Below are positions 31,641 to 41,846 of a DNA stretch of 64,000 nt, one piece after another. The translations under genes were made by a program, and so were the position numbers. Each line of letters begins with the position of its first letter. Within the stretch, counting starts at the first letter, position 1. The notes under the pieces are model-generated. The model worked only from the letters and a program-made list of their open reading frames with translations. It had not been told where the DNA came from and did no database searches. The stretch is from Gibbula magus. Its lineage: Eukaryota; Mollusca; Gastropoda; Trochida; Trochidae. The stretch spans positions 57,662,459 to 57,726,458 of the forward strand of contig OW388302.1 of assembly GCA_936450465.1 (NCBI GenBank), read 5' to 3'.

Positions 31641-32057
31641 TCTGGGTGCAATAATACACTGAATTTCAGCGCAGTACGACAGTCGATGCTAGCAGGTTTC
31701 ACATCAATGCATAGTCACATTGGTGTTGCAAGCTTTCTCCCTTCAGTAAAACTGGCAGGCGTGATATAAGTGAAATAATCTTGAAAGCGGAGTTCAAGCC
31801 TAAATCATCAAGTTCATGACCGTGTATTGGTGTATTTAGGTTTAAGGGCCACATATTCGCTAAATTTGTATTTATAATCCCAAATGCTTTTTAATTAAGA
31901 GTTCAACTCTCCGGTATCATGCCATAATCCTATCGGGCCTTTCAACAAGTATGTCCACCTAAAACTGAATTTGATTTGAGGAATACTCAGCATACTAAGA
32001 ATTGCATCTAAATACATTGACAGAGACCAATGATCAAATAATGCTTTTTATGTATTT
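31641..32057 (-). other. 3' flank of the minus-strand ankyrin gene
   Basis: 31850-32057 is the reverse complement counterpart of 17009-17220. The part before it has no recognised feature. Confidence 0.6.
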
Positions 32058-32842
32058 TTAGGATTCTAGGTATGACACAATATCATCATGATCATGACTC
32101 CTCGCCAACTGTATGGGTGTTTTTCCTTTCTTGTCTCTCTTCCGTTCAAATCCCCTCAGTTCCTTCAGAGGCACCAAATACTGGACCATATCCAAATCAT
32201 CAGTGAGACAGGCGATGTGGAGCACAGTGAAACCAAAATCATCTGACAGTGTCACACTTGCATTATGATCTCTATGAAGCAGTTTAACAATTTGAAGTTC
32301 TTCTTCTTCAACAGCCATCATAAGAGGAGTTCTCCCGTGCATTCCTAAACAATCTACAGCAATGACGTTTAGTGACAGCACATACTTCACAATGTTCCAT
32401 CTACCATCGGCACAAACGTGGTGAAGGATGTTGTTGTTGTCCAGATTAACTGACTTCAAATCAGCCCCTCTGTCAACCAAGAACAAAATAATTTCAACGT
32501 TTTTTGCATACACCAGAGGAGTATTCCCGTCTCCATCTTTACAGAGCATGTCAAACTTATAGTCATCTAGCAGCTTCTTAGCAATGTACGTGCTACCACC
32601 CATACTTGCAAAATGCAACAAGTTGCTGCTGTCCTCGTCCACGATGGAGAGATCACATCCTTGTTGATCAAGAAAATCAAACATGTCTTTCCTGTCTTTA
32701 TGGGCTGCCCTCATCACACATGTCTCCTTACAGTCGTCCTGGGAGTCTATGTCCACCATCTCCTGAAGGAGAAGTCGCTTAACCTCGACCAAATCACCCT
32801 CTTCACATGCTTCAAAGAAATCCTCAATGGATATTTTCTTAT
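32058..32842 (-). CDS. Ankyrin-repeat exon, minus copy (C-terminal part of gene)
   Basis: 785 nt after the acceptor CTTCACAG (32843 side), with the stop near 32058. It encodes about eight ankyrin repeats parallel to the plus copy, for example IEDFFEACEEGDLVEVKRLL, NLLHFASMGGSTYIAKKLL, RTPLMMAVEEEELQIVKLL and FTVLHIACLTDDLDMVQYLV, with the same ending DIVSYLES. The frame is intact. Differences cluster at exposed repeat positions, as in diverging paralogues. A TGA lies in frame just upstream of the TTGCAAG before the exon, which supports intron there. The likely 5' exon is 49042-49327, about 16 kb upstream on this strand. Confidence 0.85.
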
Positions 32843-33465
32843 CTGTGAAGTAGAAGATTTTAACTTGCAATCAAGGAAAACAAATATAGTACGGGCAAAA
32901 GAAACGATACCAACTTGTCGACTTAGTCACAATGATAATACTGCTGTGGGAAATAACTTTTAATGTTGTTTATGATGTTGTACAATGTTATGTCTCTTCA
33001 AACGAACTTGCTAATGTGCTAGAATAAATGTTTTTGAACAGAATATGAAATAAATCGAAAAAAGGTGTTGCTATTATGTGCCTTTTTAAAAATGTAATTT
33101 GTTTTGGACGTCATAAAATATGACTGTAATATAAAACCGTTTCATATCGACTTTAGTTAAATGAGATTCCAAACAGACATCATTTCAGAATCTTGAACAG
33201 ACAATATGTCAATAATTAACACAACAGTTTAGTTGGTTTATGAGATATATATCTATATTAGTTTGGTATCAAATATTTTATCTGGCACTTAGATTTCTTC
33301 ATAGACGTTAGCATTAATTTCAAACAGTTAAAATATGACTCACAACACAATTCAAAAGGAAGTATCTGTTGTATCCCAAATATGGATCTATCCCATCTTA
33401 AGATATTTCTTAGATTTGAACACACAATTGTTTCACCAATAATACTAAAACATGAAACATGAAAT
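32843..33465 (-). other. Intron sequence next to the ankyrin exon
   Basis: The first 60 bases match the plus copy's polypyrimidine tract (CGTACTATATTTG region on the minus strand). The remainder shows nothing recognisable. Confidence 0.45.
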
Positions 33466-33840
33466 ATGAAAACATCTTCTACCATTACATTCTACTACTT
33501 AATGGCGCTGTAGCGCAATTCTTACTGAAATAAAGTGACCTCACAAAAAGGTAAATAAATGGCAATTAAAACGAATGTACATGGTTTGGTTTAGCCATGC
33601 CAGTCCATTTCCTTTCGAGTCGCCATGTTGAAATGGTCATTCATCTTGCTGTCTTAACTCTCAAATTAACATCAGACCTACAACTCTCCCTCTCACATTG
33701 ACGAGGTCCATACCACTGTCGATTTATAGGTCGCATTATTTCTTCAAGTACATATAACCATTTTCTATTGATATGGTTTATCGGGTCGTGTGATAAGATA
33801 GTTTACTCTCTGATGTAACAATATATGGTATAACTTAAAT
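33466..33840 (+). mobile_element. AGGCGC-family MITE, left arm of an inverted pair
   Basis: TTAATGGCGCTGTAGCGC near 33499 begins a body matching the family. This arm plus about 30 bp of flank (CATCTTCTACCATTACATTC) is inverted relative to 36623-37060. The two arms enclose a 184-bp tandem array. Confidence 0.75.
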
Positions 33841-35640
33841 AAGAAAAGGACAATGCTACAGCGGATTCCCAACCCACCAACCTTAACATGCTTTTAATGA
33901 TTACACAACAGATTATCATAAAGAAGCTATTTAAGCTAATTTCAATGTTACATTATTAGAATAAATGAAGCTAAGTGCTGGCTAGTCTAAAGTTAAGCTA
34001 ACCAAACTGTGGATAGATCCACCTTATAGATAAACCTTAGACTAGCCGGTATCAAACTTCATTTATTTTAATAGTGTAATGCTAAAAGTAGGTGTTTTAA
34101 CATCTAAACACTTCATTTATGTTAATAGTTTATGTATTTAAAGGTACATCCATTGTGTTTCATAACATTTTATTTAGGTTCAATACGTTCAAACTCACCA
34201 CATGTGCTGTCAACAATAGAAATAAATTCACTTAGCTTGCATATTTATCCCCAATCGCCAAATATATCATAATTACTAGTTTCCAATTTAAATTGAGTAA
34301 CATCATTATGCATGTGCAGAAACCGAATTTGCACGTCCCATTTACATGTACAGTAGTTATGTGACCTATTAAACATTATCAACTCAAATTTGTCTTTTTG
34401 TCTGTTATAAATAAGATTCCAAAATTACGTTTGACTCATTGACGCGCGCTACACGCTGTGCATTGTCCGGTTTTCGATCAGAAATCACCACTTTTACCTT
34501 CATATCTTCAATATACTAAGTTGACTATCATCAACAGGGTAGTTTTCGGTAACAGTCGGTACATCTCGATAAAGTAACACCATGTATAACGTTTGCAATG
34601 TGTGACCCCCAACAACACAATGGATGTACCTTTAAGAACAATAATGTCTTTAATAGCATTTCCATGCTAAGCTGTGTGTTTCTGGGATCTATCCATAGTT
34701 GGGATAGCTAAACATGAGACTAGTCGGTATCAAACTTCATTTATTTTAATAGTGTAATGCTAAATGTATGTGTTTTAACATCTAAACACATCAATTATGA
34801 TAATAGTTTATGTTTTAAGGAAAAAGAATGTCTTTAATAGCATTTCCATGCTAAACTGTGTATTTCTTGCATCTATCCATAGTTGGGATAGCTAAACATG
34901 AGACTAGTCGGTATCAAATTTCATTTATTTTAATAGTGTAATGCTAAATGTATGTGTTTTAACATCTAAGCACTTCATTTATGATAATAGTTTATGTATT
35001 TAAGAAAAATAATGTCTTTAATAGCATTTCCATGCTAAATTATGTGTTTTTGGAAACTATCCATAGTTGGGATAGCTAAACCTTAGACTAGCGGGTATCC
35101 AACTTCATTTATTTTAATAGTATAATGTTAAAAGTAGGTGTTTTAACATGTAAGCACTTCATTTATGATAATAGTTTATGTATTTAAGAAATATAATGCC
35201 TTAAATAGCATTTCGATGCTAAACTGTGTGTTTCTAGGATCTATCCACAGTTCGGATAGCTAAACCTTAGACTAGCGGGTATCCAACTTCATTTATTCCA
35301 AAAGTATTATATTAAAATTAGCTTTTTAACGTGTACATACTTTCTTTGTAATAATCTGTTTATGTATTTCTGAAAAAGAATGTCTGTAATAGCATATTCA
35401 TGTAAAACTGTGTGTGTTGTGGTGATCTATCCACAGTTGGGATAGCTTGACTTTAGAATAGCCGGTACTTAACTTCATTTATTCTAATAATTTAATATTG
35501 AAATTAGTCTTTTTAAAGGTTAAATAGCTTCTTTATGATAGAAAGTCTTTTATGTAATCATTAAAAGCGTGTTAACGTTAGTGGGTTGGGAATCTATCAA
35601 CAGATGGGATTGCTAAACCTTGCCCTAACCTCCTTAAATG
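33841..35640 (+). repeat. Tandem array of ~184-bp units
   Basis: Units share AGTTGGGATAGCTAAAC, CTTCATTTATTTTAATAGTG and TAGCATTTCCATGCTAAA. Anchors at about 34701, 34885, 35069, 35253 and 35439 give periods of 184-186 bp. Diverged units flank these (34017 and 35606), and one outlying unit is near 37150. One unit is split by a TTAA MITE. Confidence 0.85.
34138..34635 (-). mobile_element. TTAA-flanked AGGTACATC MITE inserted in the tandem array
   Basis: TTAA at 34138-34141 and 34632-34635; inverted ends AGGTACATCCATTGTGTT. It is in the opposite orientation to the copy at 23347-23834. Removing it restores the roughly 190-bp unit spacing, which is direct evidence of insertion. Confidence 0.85.
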
Positions 35641-36447
35641 CACTGTAGCACAGATTTTTCAAGAAACAAATTCTCACATTTTCCATTTCTTATATACATT
35701 GTAAGTTATACAATGTATTGTTACGTCAGAGGGTAAACCATCTTATTATATACCCATGTAAACTTAAGATAGTAATACAGGGGTGCAATACGGTTTCCGT
35801 GGTCGATTTCCGTATTGCATAGTGAATTCCGTATTGCACGGCTGGCGGTTCTACTTTCTCTAAACTTCGGCACTTCTCGGAATTTTCCGTACATTTAAAT
35901 GTTTTCCCAATTCAATCTCCGGAATTTATGTTTCAATAACACTGCTAGTAATTTTTCAGTTGATCAAAGTATCAGCTTTGATTTAGACCTAATATTAACA
36001 GCACCAGCAGGGAAAATGTTACTCAAATTACGATTAACAAGGCAGAAAAGCTCTAAGTATTAGGGGAAGTGAAAGCATTGCCGAAAGCTTAGTTTGCGAT
36101 GCTGCGTCATTGTGACGTCACAACCGTTTACTATTGTGACGTCCATGGTAACGTCATTCGAAAGAAGCACTACGGACGGAAGTCTGAATGCTGTTTCTTA
36201 GTTTCAGTTCTTTGTAATCAAATGACTGTAAAGCAAATTTGATGGTTTAATTATGTTAACACACTGAAGAAAATTTCACTTGAAGCTCTTTTGGGCTTAC
36301 ACATGATAAAATAAAGATATTATTAAGATATAAAATCGTGAGTCATGCTGGTCAAACAACCGTCCGTGTATCAATGCGCAGCACGTCGTCCCAGTAAGTT
36401 TAAGCAATTTTATTTGTTTACCGATTTGCTAAAAAAAAGGGTATATA
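35641..36447. other. No gene recognised
   Basis: Contains a short repeat TCCGTATTGCA (near 35809 and 35829). No coding feature was supported. Confidence 0.4.
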
Positions 36448-36622
36448 ATAAATATAGAACATCATACTTGTGCATTTGGATAGTTTGTATTGAACTCGAA
36501 GCTGTCATGGAAACGGAGGAACAACTCGTTCTTTGAACTCGTTGTTCCTCCGCTTCCATGACATATTCTCGTTCAATACAAACGATCCAAATGCACAAGT
36601 ATGATGTTCTATATATTTATTA
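36448..36622. repeat. ~85-bp-arm near-perfect hairpin
   Basis: The left arm (about 36448-36533) and right arm (about 36537-36622) are complementary with few mismatches. They share AGAACATCATACTTGTGCAT, TTTGGAT and GGAGGAACAAC, with almost no loop. Frames on both strands simply mirror each other. This fits a foldback element or a double-stranded-RNA source. Confidence 0.85.
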
Positions 36623-37060
36623 CACAACCGATAAACCATATCAATAGAAAATGGTTATATGTACTTGAAGAAACGATGCGACCTATAAATCGACAGTGGT
36701 ATGGAACTCGTCAGTGTGAGATGTACAGTGGTAGGTCTGATGCTAATATGAGAGTAAAGACAGCACAATGAATCACCATTCCATCATGGTGCAATAATTT
36801 AAAGTGTACTCTGACTGTTTATGTATCCCAAAATCAGTCAGATCACTTGAACTACCTTCGAGCGGCCATTTTAAGGTGAACACATTAAAATGGCCACTCG
36901 AAGGGAAATGGACTTAACTGAACCATGCACATTCGTTTTTTTACCTATTTTTATTAAGGACTTTTATCTAGCCATGTATTTACCTTTTTGTGAGGTTACT
37001 TTATTTCAGTAAGAATTGCGCCATTAAGTATAAGAATGTAATGGTAGAAGATGTTTACAT
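36623..37060 (-). mobile_element. AGGCGC-family MITE, right arm of the inverted pair
   Basis: The reverse complement matches 33466-33840 (ATAAACCATATCAATAGAAA, GAATTGCGCCATTAAG, GTAATGGTAGAAGATG). It carries extra sequence near 36770-36870 absent from the left arm. Confidence 0.75.
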
Positions 37061-37504
37061 AACTTGTAAATACTCGATTTATCAACATCTATGTTGAATT
37101 ATGAAAAGGAATGTCTGTAATGAAACTGTTTTGGCCCAAATTGATTTAATCTATCCACATTTGGGGTGTCTAAACTCTAAGTAGTAGTTATTGGAAGCAT
37201 TGATATAGCTTTAAAGTGAATTATCTTATTAGTAATAGCCAATGGCAACAAGACTTTCCTCTGCCATTATCTTTGGTTTCATTTTCTTCATAAAAGTATT
37301 TCTTATCAAAATTAATACGTGTTACCAAATCATTTTAAGCATTGCACGTATCCCTTTCCCTTTAAAGTTATATTTTGCCCATTTTTCTAATGATCCTTTG
37401 TATCATCATTGTATTTCAAAGTCTGTTTATTTTACAACAATCATTTGTGTATTCTAAGTCTTTTTCTTCATAAGTAAATTCATATATTATCAAATTCAAT
37501 TTAC
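37061..37504. other. One outlying tandem unit, otherwise unrecognised
   Basis: 37090-37190 resembles the 184-bp unit (GGAATGTCTGTAAT, ATCTATCCACATTTGGG). The rest is AT-rich with no recognisable protein. Confidence 0.45.
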
Positions 37505-37665
37505 AATGGATTCATCAAAGTGTTTTTTTTCATCAAATTCGTTTTTTTCATCAGTGTCATTTTTTTCATCAAAGTTAGTTCTTCATCAAAGTCGTTTTTT
37601 TTCATCAGTCGGTCTTTTCATCAAAGTAGTTTTTTTCATCAAAGTCGGTTTTTTCATCAAAGCCT
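37505..37665. repeat. TTTTTTCATCAAAG minisatellite
   Basis: About eight units of TTTTTTCATCAAAGTCG and variants, directly outside the left end of the Academ-like element. It may be subterminal to it. Confidence 0.8.
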
Positions 37666-37917
37666 GAGTGCCAATGAAAGTAGAAGGCGTTAGGCCATGG
37701 GCCGAGCCAGCTTATTGTAACAAAGTGCTTCAGGCTGGAGGGTGAATAATATATTTTTTACATGATAAATAAGATTTTAATCTATTAAAGCATATTTGAC
37801 AAAGTTCTCCTAAAATTATGTGGTCATTAAAGAAAAATAAGCATTTTAGTAGCCCAATTGCATTTAGCATTATTGACCAATCAGGAGGCAGCAAATCCAG
37901 TTCGCCGTAGCAGTAAA

Positions 37918-38212
37918 ATGGCGGTTCCTTTGAAGGAGTGTTTCTGCCACTTGCGTGAAATTGACAAGGAGCCAATTTTACCGTGTACCCAAGTTTCTTG
38001 GACTAAGCTGTATGAGAGTGCTAGAGTCTGGGTATCCATAGATGGTTTGGAGAAGATCGTTTCAGTCAGATGACCTTGTTGTACCTGACATTGCCGGTTA
38101 CCATAGACGCTGCTATCAAAGATTTACAGACCTGAAGAGGATTAGACAGGGTGTTGCCAGGAAGGAGAAGGGGCGGCTCCGGCCACCAAGCGAACTTCCT
38201 GACAACAGTGAG
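37918..38212 (+). pseudogene. Academ-like protein, exon 1 (frameshifted)
   Basis: ATG at 37918 (MAVPLKECFCHLREIDKEPI) opens a Cys-containing N-terminal module. Around 38045-38060 the frame must change to continue as QSDDLVVPDIAGYHRRCYQR and FTD. The GYH..CY.RFTD motif is typical of this protein family. The exon ends at a GAG|GTCAGT donor. The one-base shift is either decay or an assembly error. Confidence 0.7.
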
Positions 38213-38913
38213 GTCAGTGATTTGTTTGCTTACAAATTTTAGGTAGCTCAGAATGTATCAAATTCAAGCAAGTGTCCAGTTTTCGATCACTTTTGAATCC
38301 CAGTTAAAAAAAGCACATCACTATTTTCAGCTTGTTGTTACATTAAATTAGTTATTTTTCAGAAGGTAAGTAATCTTTTTGCATTTTGATTATAGATATC
38401 TTAGAATTTGTATTATAAAATTAATATTTAATTTGTTATTGTTCAGTTTTAGATCACTTTCATTCACACCAAAATTATAATAACACAAAGATTACAGATC
38501 AATTGCAGCTTGTATATGCAATGTATTAGGTTGGTAAAGTAGTCACATGTTAATATGCCTATAATGTTTTTAATATTTCAAGATGTTTGTTCATGCTTAT
38601 TGATAGAACTAGGTGAGGTGAGCTCATGTTATGGAAATGTTTATCATATGTAATGTAATTATTTAAATTGACTTTAATAATTTTGGCAGTTTGACCCGGC
38701 AGGTAGCCAGTTGCGCGAAAGCTATGCCCAATTTTTGTAATGATATTTATAATATTAATTTAATTTGTATCGTTCATAATTTACAAATTGAATTTTGTCA
38801 GTGGTGAATATAAATACCAATAATTTCCTGATTAGTATGGATACAAATTTATTGTTCTTTAATATGCAGCCGCTATATTCCTATTACTAAATATCAATGT
38901 TATTTACTTTCAG

Positions 38914-40146
38914 ATTTCTACATCTGAGCCACCTGCAAAGTTACCAACACTCTGGTCCAACTTCCTATCATCAAATTCTTCACGCAGATCACGCATGTTC
39001 TTCCAAAAGAATGCATCATCTGTAGGAAGACTAAGAAGATTGTTGACAGATCTACAGGGAAGAGAAAAATGGAAGGTCTAATAACATGTGAAACTGATGC
39101 AGAAAAACTGTTGGGGGCAGCACGACTTAAAGGGGTTAACAGAATGCTGCTACAGATTGGAGATCTTGATCCTGTATGCATTGAAGTGTGTTATCATGCT
39201 TCATGCTACAAAGCCTACACTAAGTGTGTCTGTGATGAAAAGCAAACTAATGTCCGGCCATTGACTGAATCTTTTGACATTTTCTGTGCAGAGGTAAAAG
39301 AAAAGAGGCTAGTTTCAAATGGGGAAGTGCTGAAGATAACTCATCTCACAAACATGTTCATTGACACTGTGAAGGATGTAGAAGGACTAGATATCAGTGG
39401 CTATCGCAACTTTCAGTTAACGGACAGGCTTAAGAAGAAATATACTGATCTTGAATTCATTCAATCTGAGTCAAGATGTTGTGAGTTAGTCCTATACCAT
39501 TCTGCTGATGCTACCAACACCTCATCTTTGATTACCATGACATCAATTGATGATATCGACTCTCTCTCTGACACAGAAGAGGAGAGTGAACTTCCATTCA
39601 GTCATTCATTCACCCAGCCTTCAACGCAGGATGAGTTTGCTCATCTATAGAGAGCTGCCATCATGGTTAGAAATGCCATTCAAGCATCACCATCTGTGAC
39701 AATGTGGCCCCCTTCAGCCAACAACCTGACTCTAAGCAAGTGTTTGGAAATAATTCCAGCAAAGTTGTTCAATTTCCTAGCATGGTCATGTGGCATATCT
39801 GACAACTTTTGCACTGATAAAGTTGAAATTTCCAGTAATGATGCACAGAATAAATTTCTCTCCCTATCACAAGATGTTATCTGTTTGGCAACACAGTGTA
39901 GGAAGTTGATGCCCAAGCATCTTGAGTTTGGAATGACTGTACGGCATCTAACCGGCTCTGCAAGGCTCCAGAATCTACTGAATGCCTTTGGACATTGTGT
40001 GTCACATTCAGTAACACTTGAGCATGACACTGCTCTCGCCGCACAACAGTTACGACGTGAAAGCCCCGTCCCACATGGATTTGCCCCTGATGTCTTCACC
40101 ACCCTCGTCTGAGACAACAATGACTTTGGAGAGGAAACTCTTACTG
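38914..40146 (+). pseudogene. Academ-like protein, exon 2 (zinc-binding module, two stops)
   Basis: The exon follows acceptor TACTTTCAG. After one shift near 38985-39000 the frame reads LPKECIICRKTKK, then CYHASCYKAYTKC. This gives a C..C...H..C zinc-binding module with the family's YH.SCY..YT signature. The central region continues through 40146. In-frame TAG (39648-39650) and TGA (40110-40112, where TGG would fit) interrupt an otherwise continuous frame. The donor TG|GTAGGT makes a Gly codon with exon 3. Confidence 0.75.
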
Positions 40147-40469
40147 GTAGGTGTACATAAAGAAGCAATTGTTAAAACTTAGATAATAATACATTTTCTT
40201 TAAAGTTATTTTAATTGATTTATGATATGTTCAAACAGGTTTTGATTACATTTATGTTTTTTTTCTTTTAAGACAGGATGGAATTGGGTAAGATGTAAAC
40301 CATATTACACTGTCTGTTTATGCTTCAGTCTATACTCTATAGTATGTGTACATAACCTTATCTGTCTGTTAACCTGCACTCTCTTCATCTGTCTTCACCT
40401 CTTTCAAATCTGTCTGTGGTGATGGTATCTATCAAATTGTTGTTCTTAACAATATAGCATATATATAAT

Positions 40470-40545
40470 AATGTAGTGAGTGAGTGAGTTATTGTGTAAC
40501 GCCACTTGGGCAATATTGCAGCCATTAGCGGCGAACAATAATGTA
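40470..40545. repeat. GTGAGTGAGTGAG-headed repeat
   Basis: GTGAGTGAGTGAG followed by AACGCCACTTGGGCAATATT and GGCGGC-like sequence. I associate this form with dispersed repeats of gastropod genomes. It lies in intron 2 of the transposon gene, so it arrived after or with it. Confidence 0.5.
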
Positions 40546-40822
40546 ATATATTATTATATAGTATTGTGAATGAAATTACCATTCACTTACAATATTTCAA
40601 TAGTTAGACTAAAGTAAGAAATAAAGTTGATTATTAGACTTATATATAATATATATATCAATTATATATAAATAACTATAATATAAGTAATTTTTTTAAA
40701 GCATTAAACATGTAAATAAGACTGTTACTAAATATAAGTATATAATTATATTGTTATTGTATCAAATTGTCTTTTTAAAACTTTGATTTTGTGAAAGTAA
40801 CTGTCAATGAATATTTTAATAG

Positions 40823-40999
40823 GCAAGGGAACAACACACAACACCAATGGACTGATCATCCAACGTGCCTCTGATGTGCAGCCAGAAGAAGAGGAATGTG
40901 AGCCTATGAGCAGAGATAGGAAGCGTACCATTGATTCTCCAACACCTGATATCCAGCATTATCATGGTCAGAAACGAAAAGGACCTGTTCAGTTTCAAG
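40823..40999 (+). pseudogene. Academ-like protein, exon 3
   Basis: Acceptor TTTTAATAG, then KGTTHNTNGLIIQRA, an acidic and basic linker (EEEECEP, DRKR) and GQKRKGPVQFQ up to donor AAG|GTACAT. The phase matches both neighbours (split Gly codons). No stop in this exon. Confidence 0.75.
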
Positions 41000-41144
41000 G
41001 TACATTGCAAAAAAAATTTCATTTAATTCTGATGTTTTATGCACTTGTTACAGGCTTGTATGTTAAATATTTTAAGTCTACTTGGAGTGTCTAGTAGCAT
41101 TAATGTACATCTATAATTTTCTTAAAACTCTAGATCTTCAAATA

Positions 41145-41571
41145 AATAGAGGATATTTGTCTTTTCTCGACTAATACCTTGTTTATCTCATCGAGCGAGG
41201 TAGAAAGGTTGTATTTTCACGAGTGGTGCAGCCTCTACCTCACGAGATGAGATAAGCATGGTATTTGTCAAGACAAGACAAATTTTCTATTTATTATATG
41301 ACCAAATCCTTGCATAATCACCGAAATCGATTTGCGTTTACGTTAAGTCGGCTCCAGAATGAGCCTGTCGCCTCAGCAACAATGTGACGTCATGAACGTG
41401 TCGTGACGTCGGAGCATTGTTTTATGACGTCAGGTCATTGTTATATCAGTCACTAGTGACTGATAACACGTTCCATTGTTATTTCCACTAGTGACTGATA
41501 ACACGGTTTATTTTCATTGATAGATCCCGGTATTTCACCTGCAATCATATAATAAACTTATAAATCATTGT
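41145..41571. mobile_element. Palindromic MITE in intron 3 of the transposon gene
   Basis: Hairpin arms 41152-41204 and 41233-41288 share ATATTTGTCTT, TTTATCTCATCGAGCGAGGT and complements. They are followed by a TGACGTCA-rich part and duplicated CACTAGTGACTGATAACACG, ending at CATATAATAAAC, which mirrors TTTATTATATG at 41290. The plan is the same as 22372-22755. It is a later insertion into the Academ-like element. Confidence 0.7.
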
Positions 41572-41591
41572 TGATACAAATGATCATTTCA

Positions 41592-41681
41592 GGTGAGAAT
41601 CTGGATCTCAACAGGAAACTTGATGAACAAGAAGAGTCCACTGTGACTGACAGAGGTTACTTCCTTGCCAAGTACTGCCAG
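41592..41681 (+). pseudogene. Academ-like protein, exon 4
   Basis: A 90-nt exon between CATTTCAG and CAG|GTTAGT. It encodes GENLDLNRKLDEQEESTVT, then DRGYFLAKYCQ. In phase with exons 3 and 5; intact. Confidence 0.7.
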
Positions 41682-41846
41682 GTTAGTATACGTTTTGTTT
41701 GTTTGTTACTTTAGACATTTATTTTAACCAAAAGTAACATGTATGAATGATTTTTAAACTATTACTTACAAGAAAAGTATTGCTAATGTCCTCAGTGCTA
41801 TTATGACTGTTATTAGTGTTAATTAAACATTTCTTATATTTTTCAG

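Noticed and set aside
36345..36598. Similar frames on both strands (MCIWIVCIE-type)
   Set aside because: They are mirror translations of a near-perfect palindrome.
39680..40168. 162-codon minus-strand frame
   Set aside because: Antisense shadow of transposon exon 2, which has recognisable protein motifs and splice sites.
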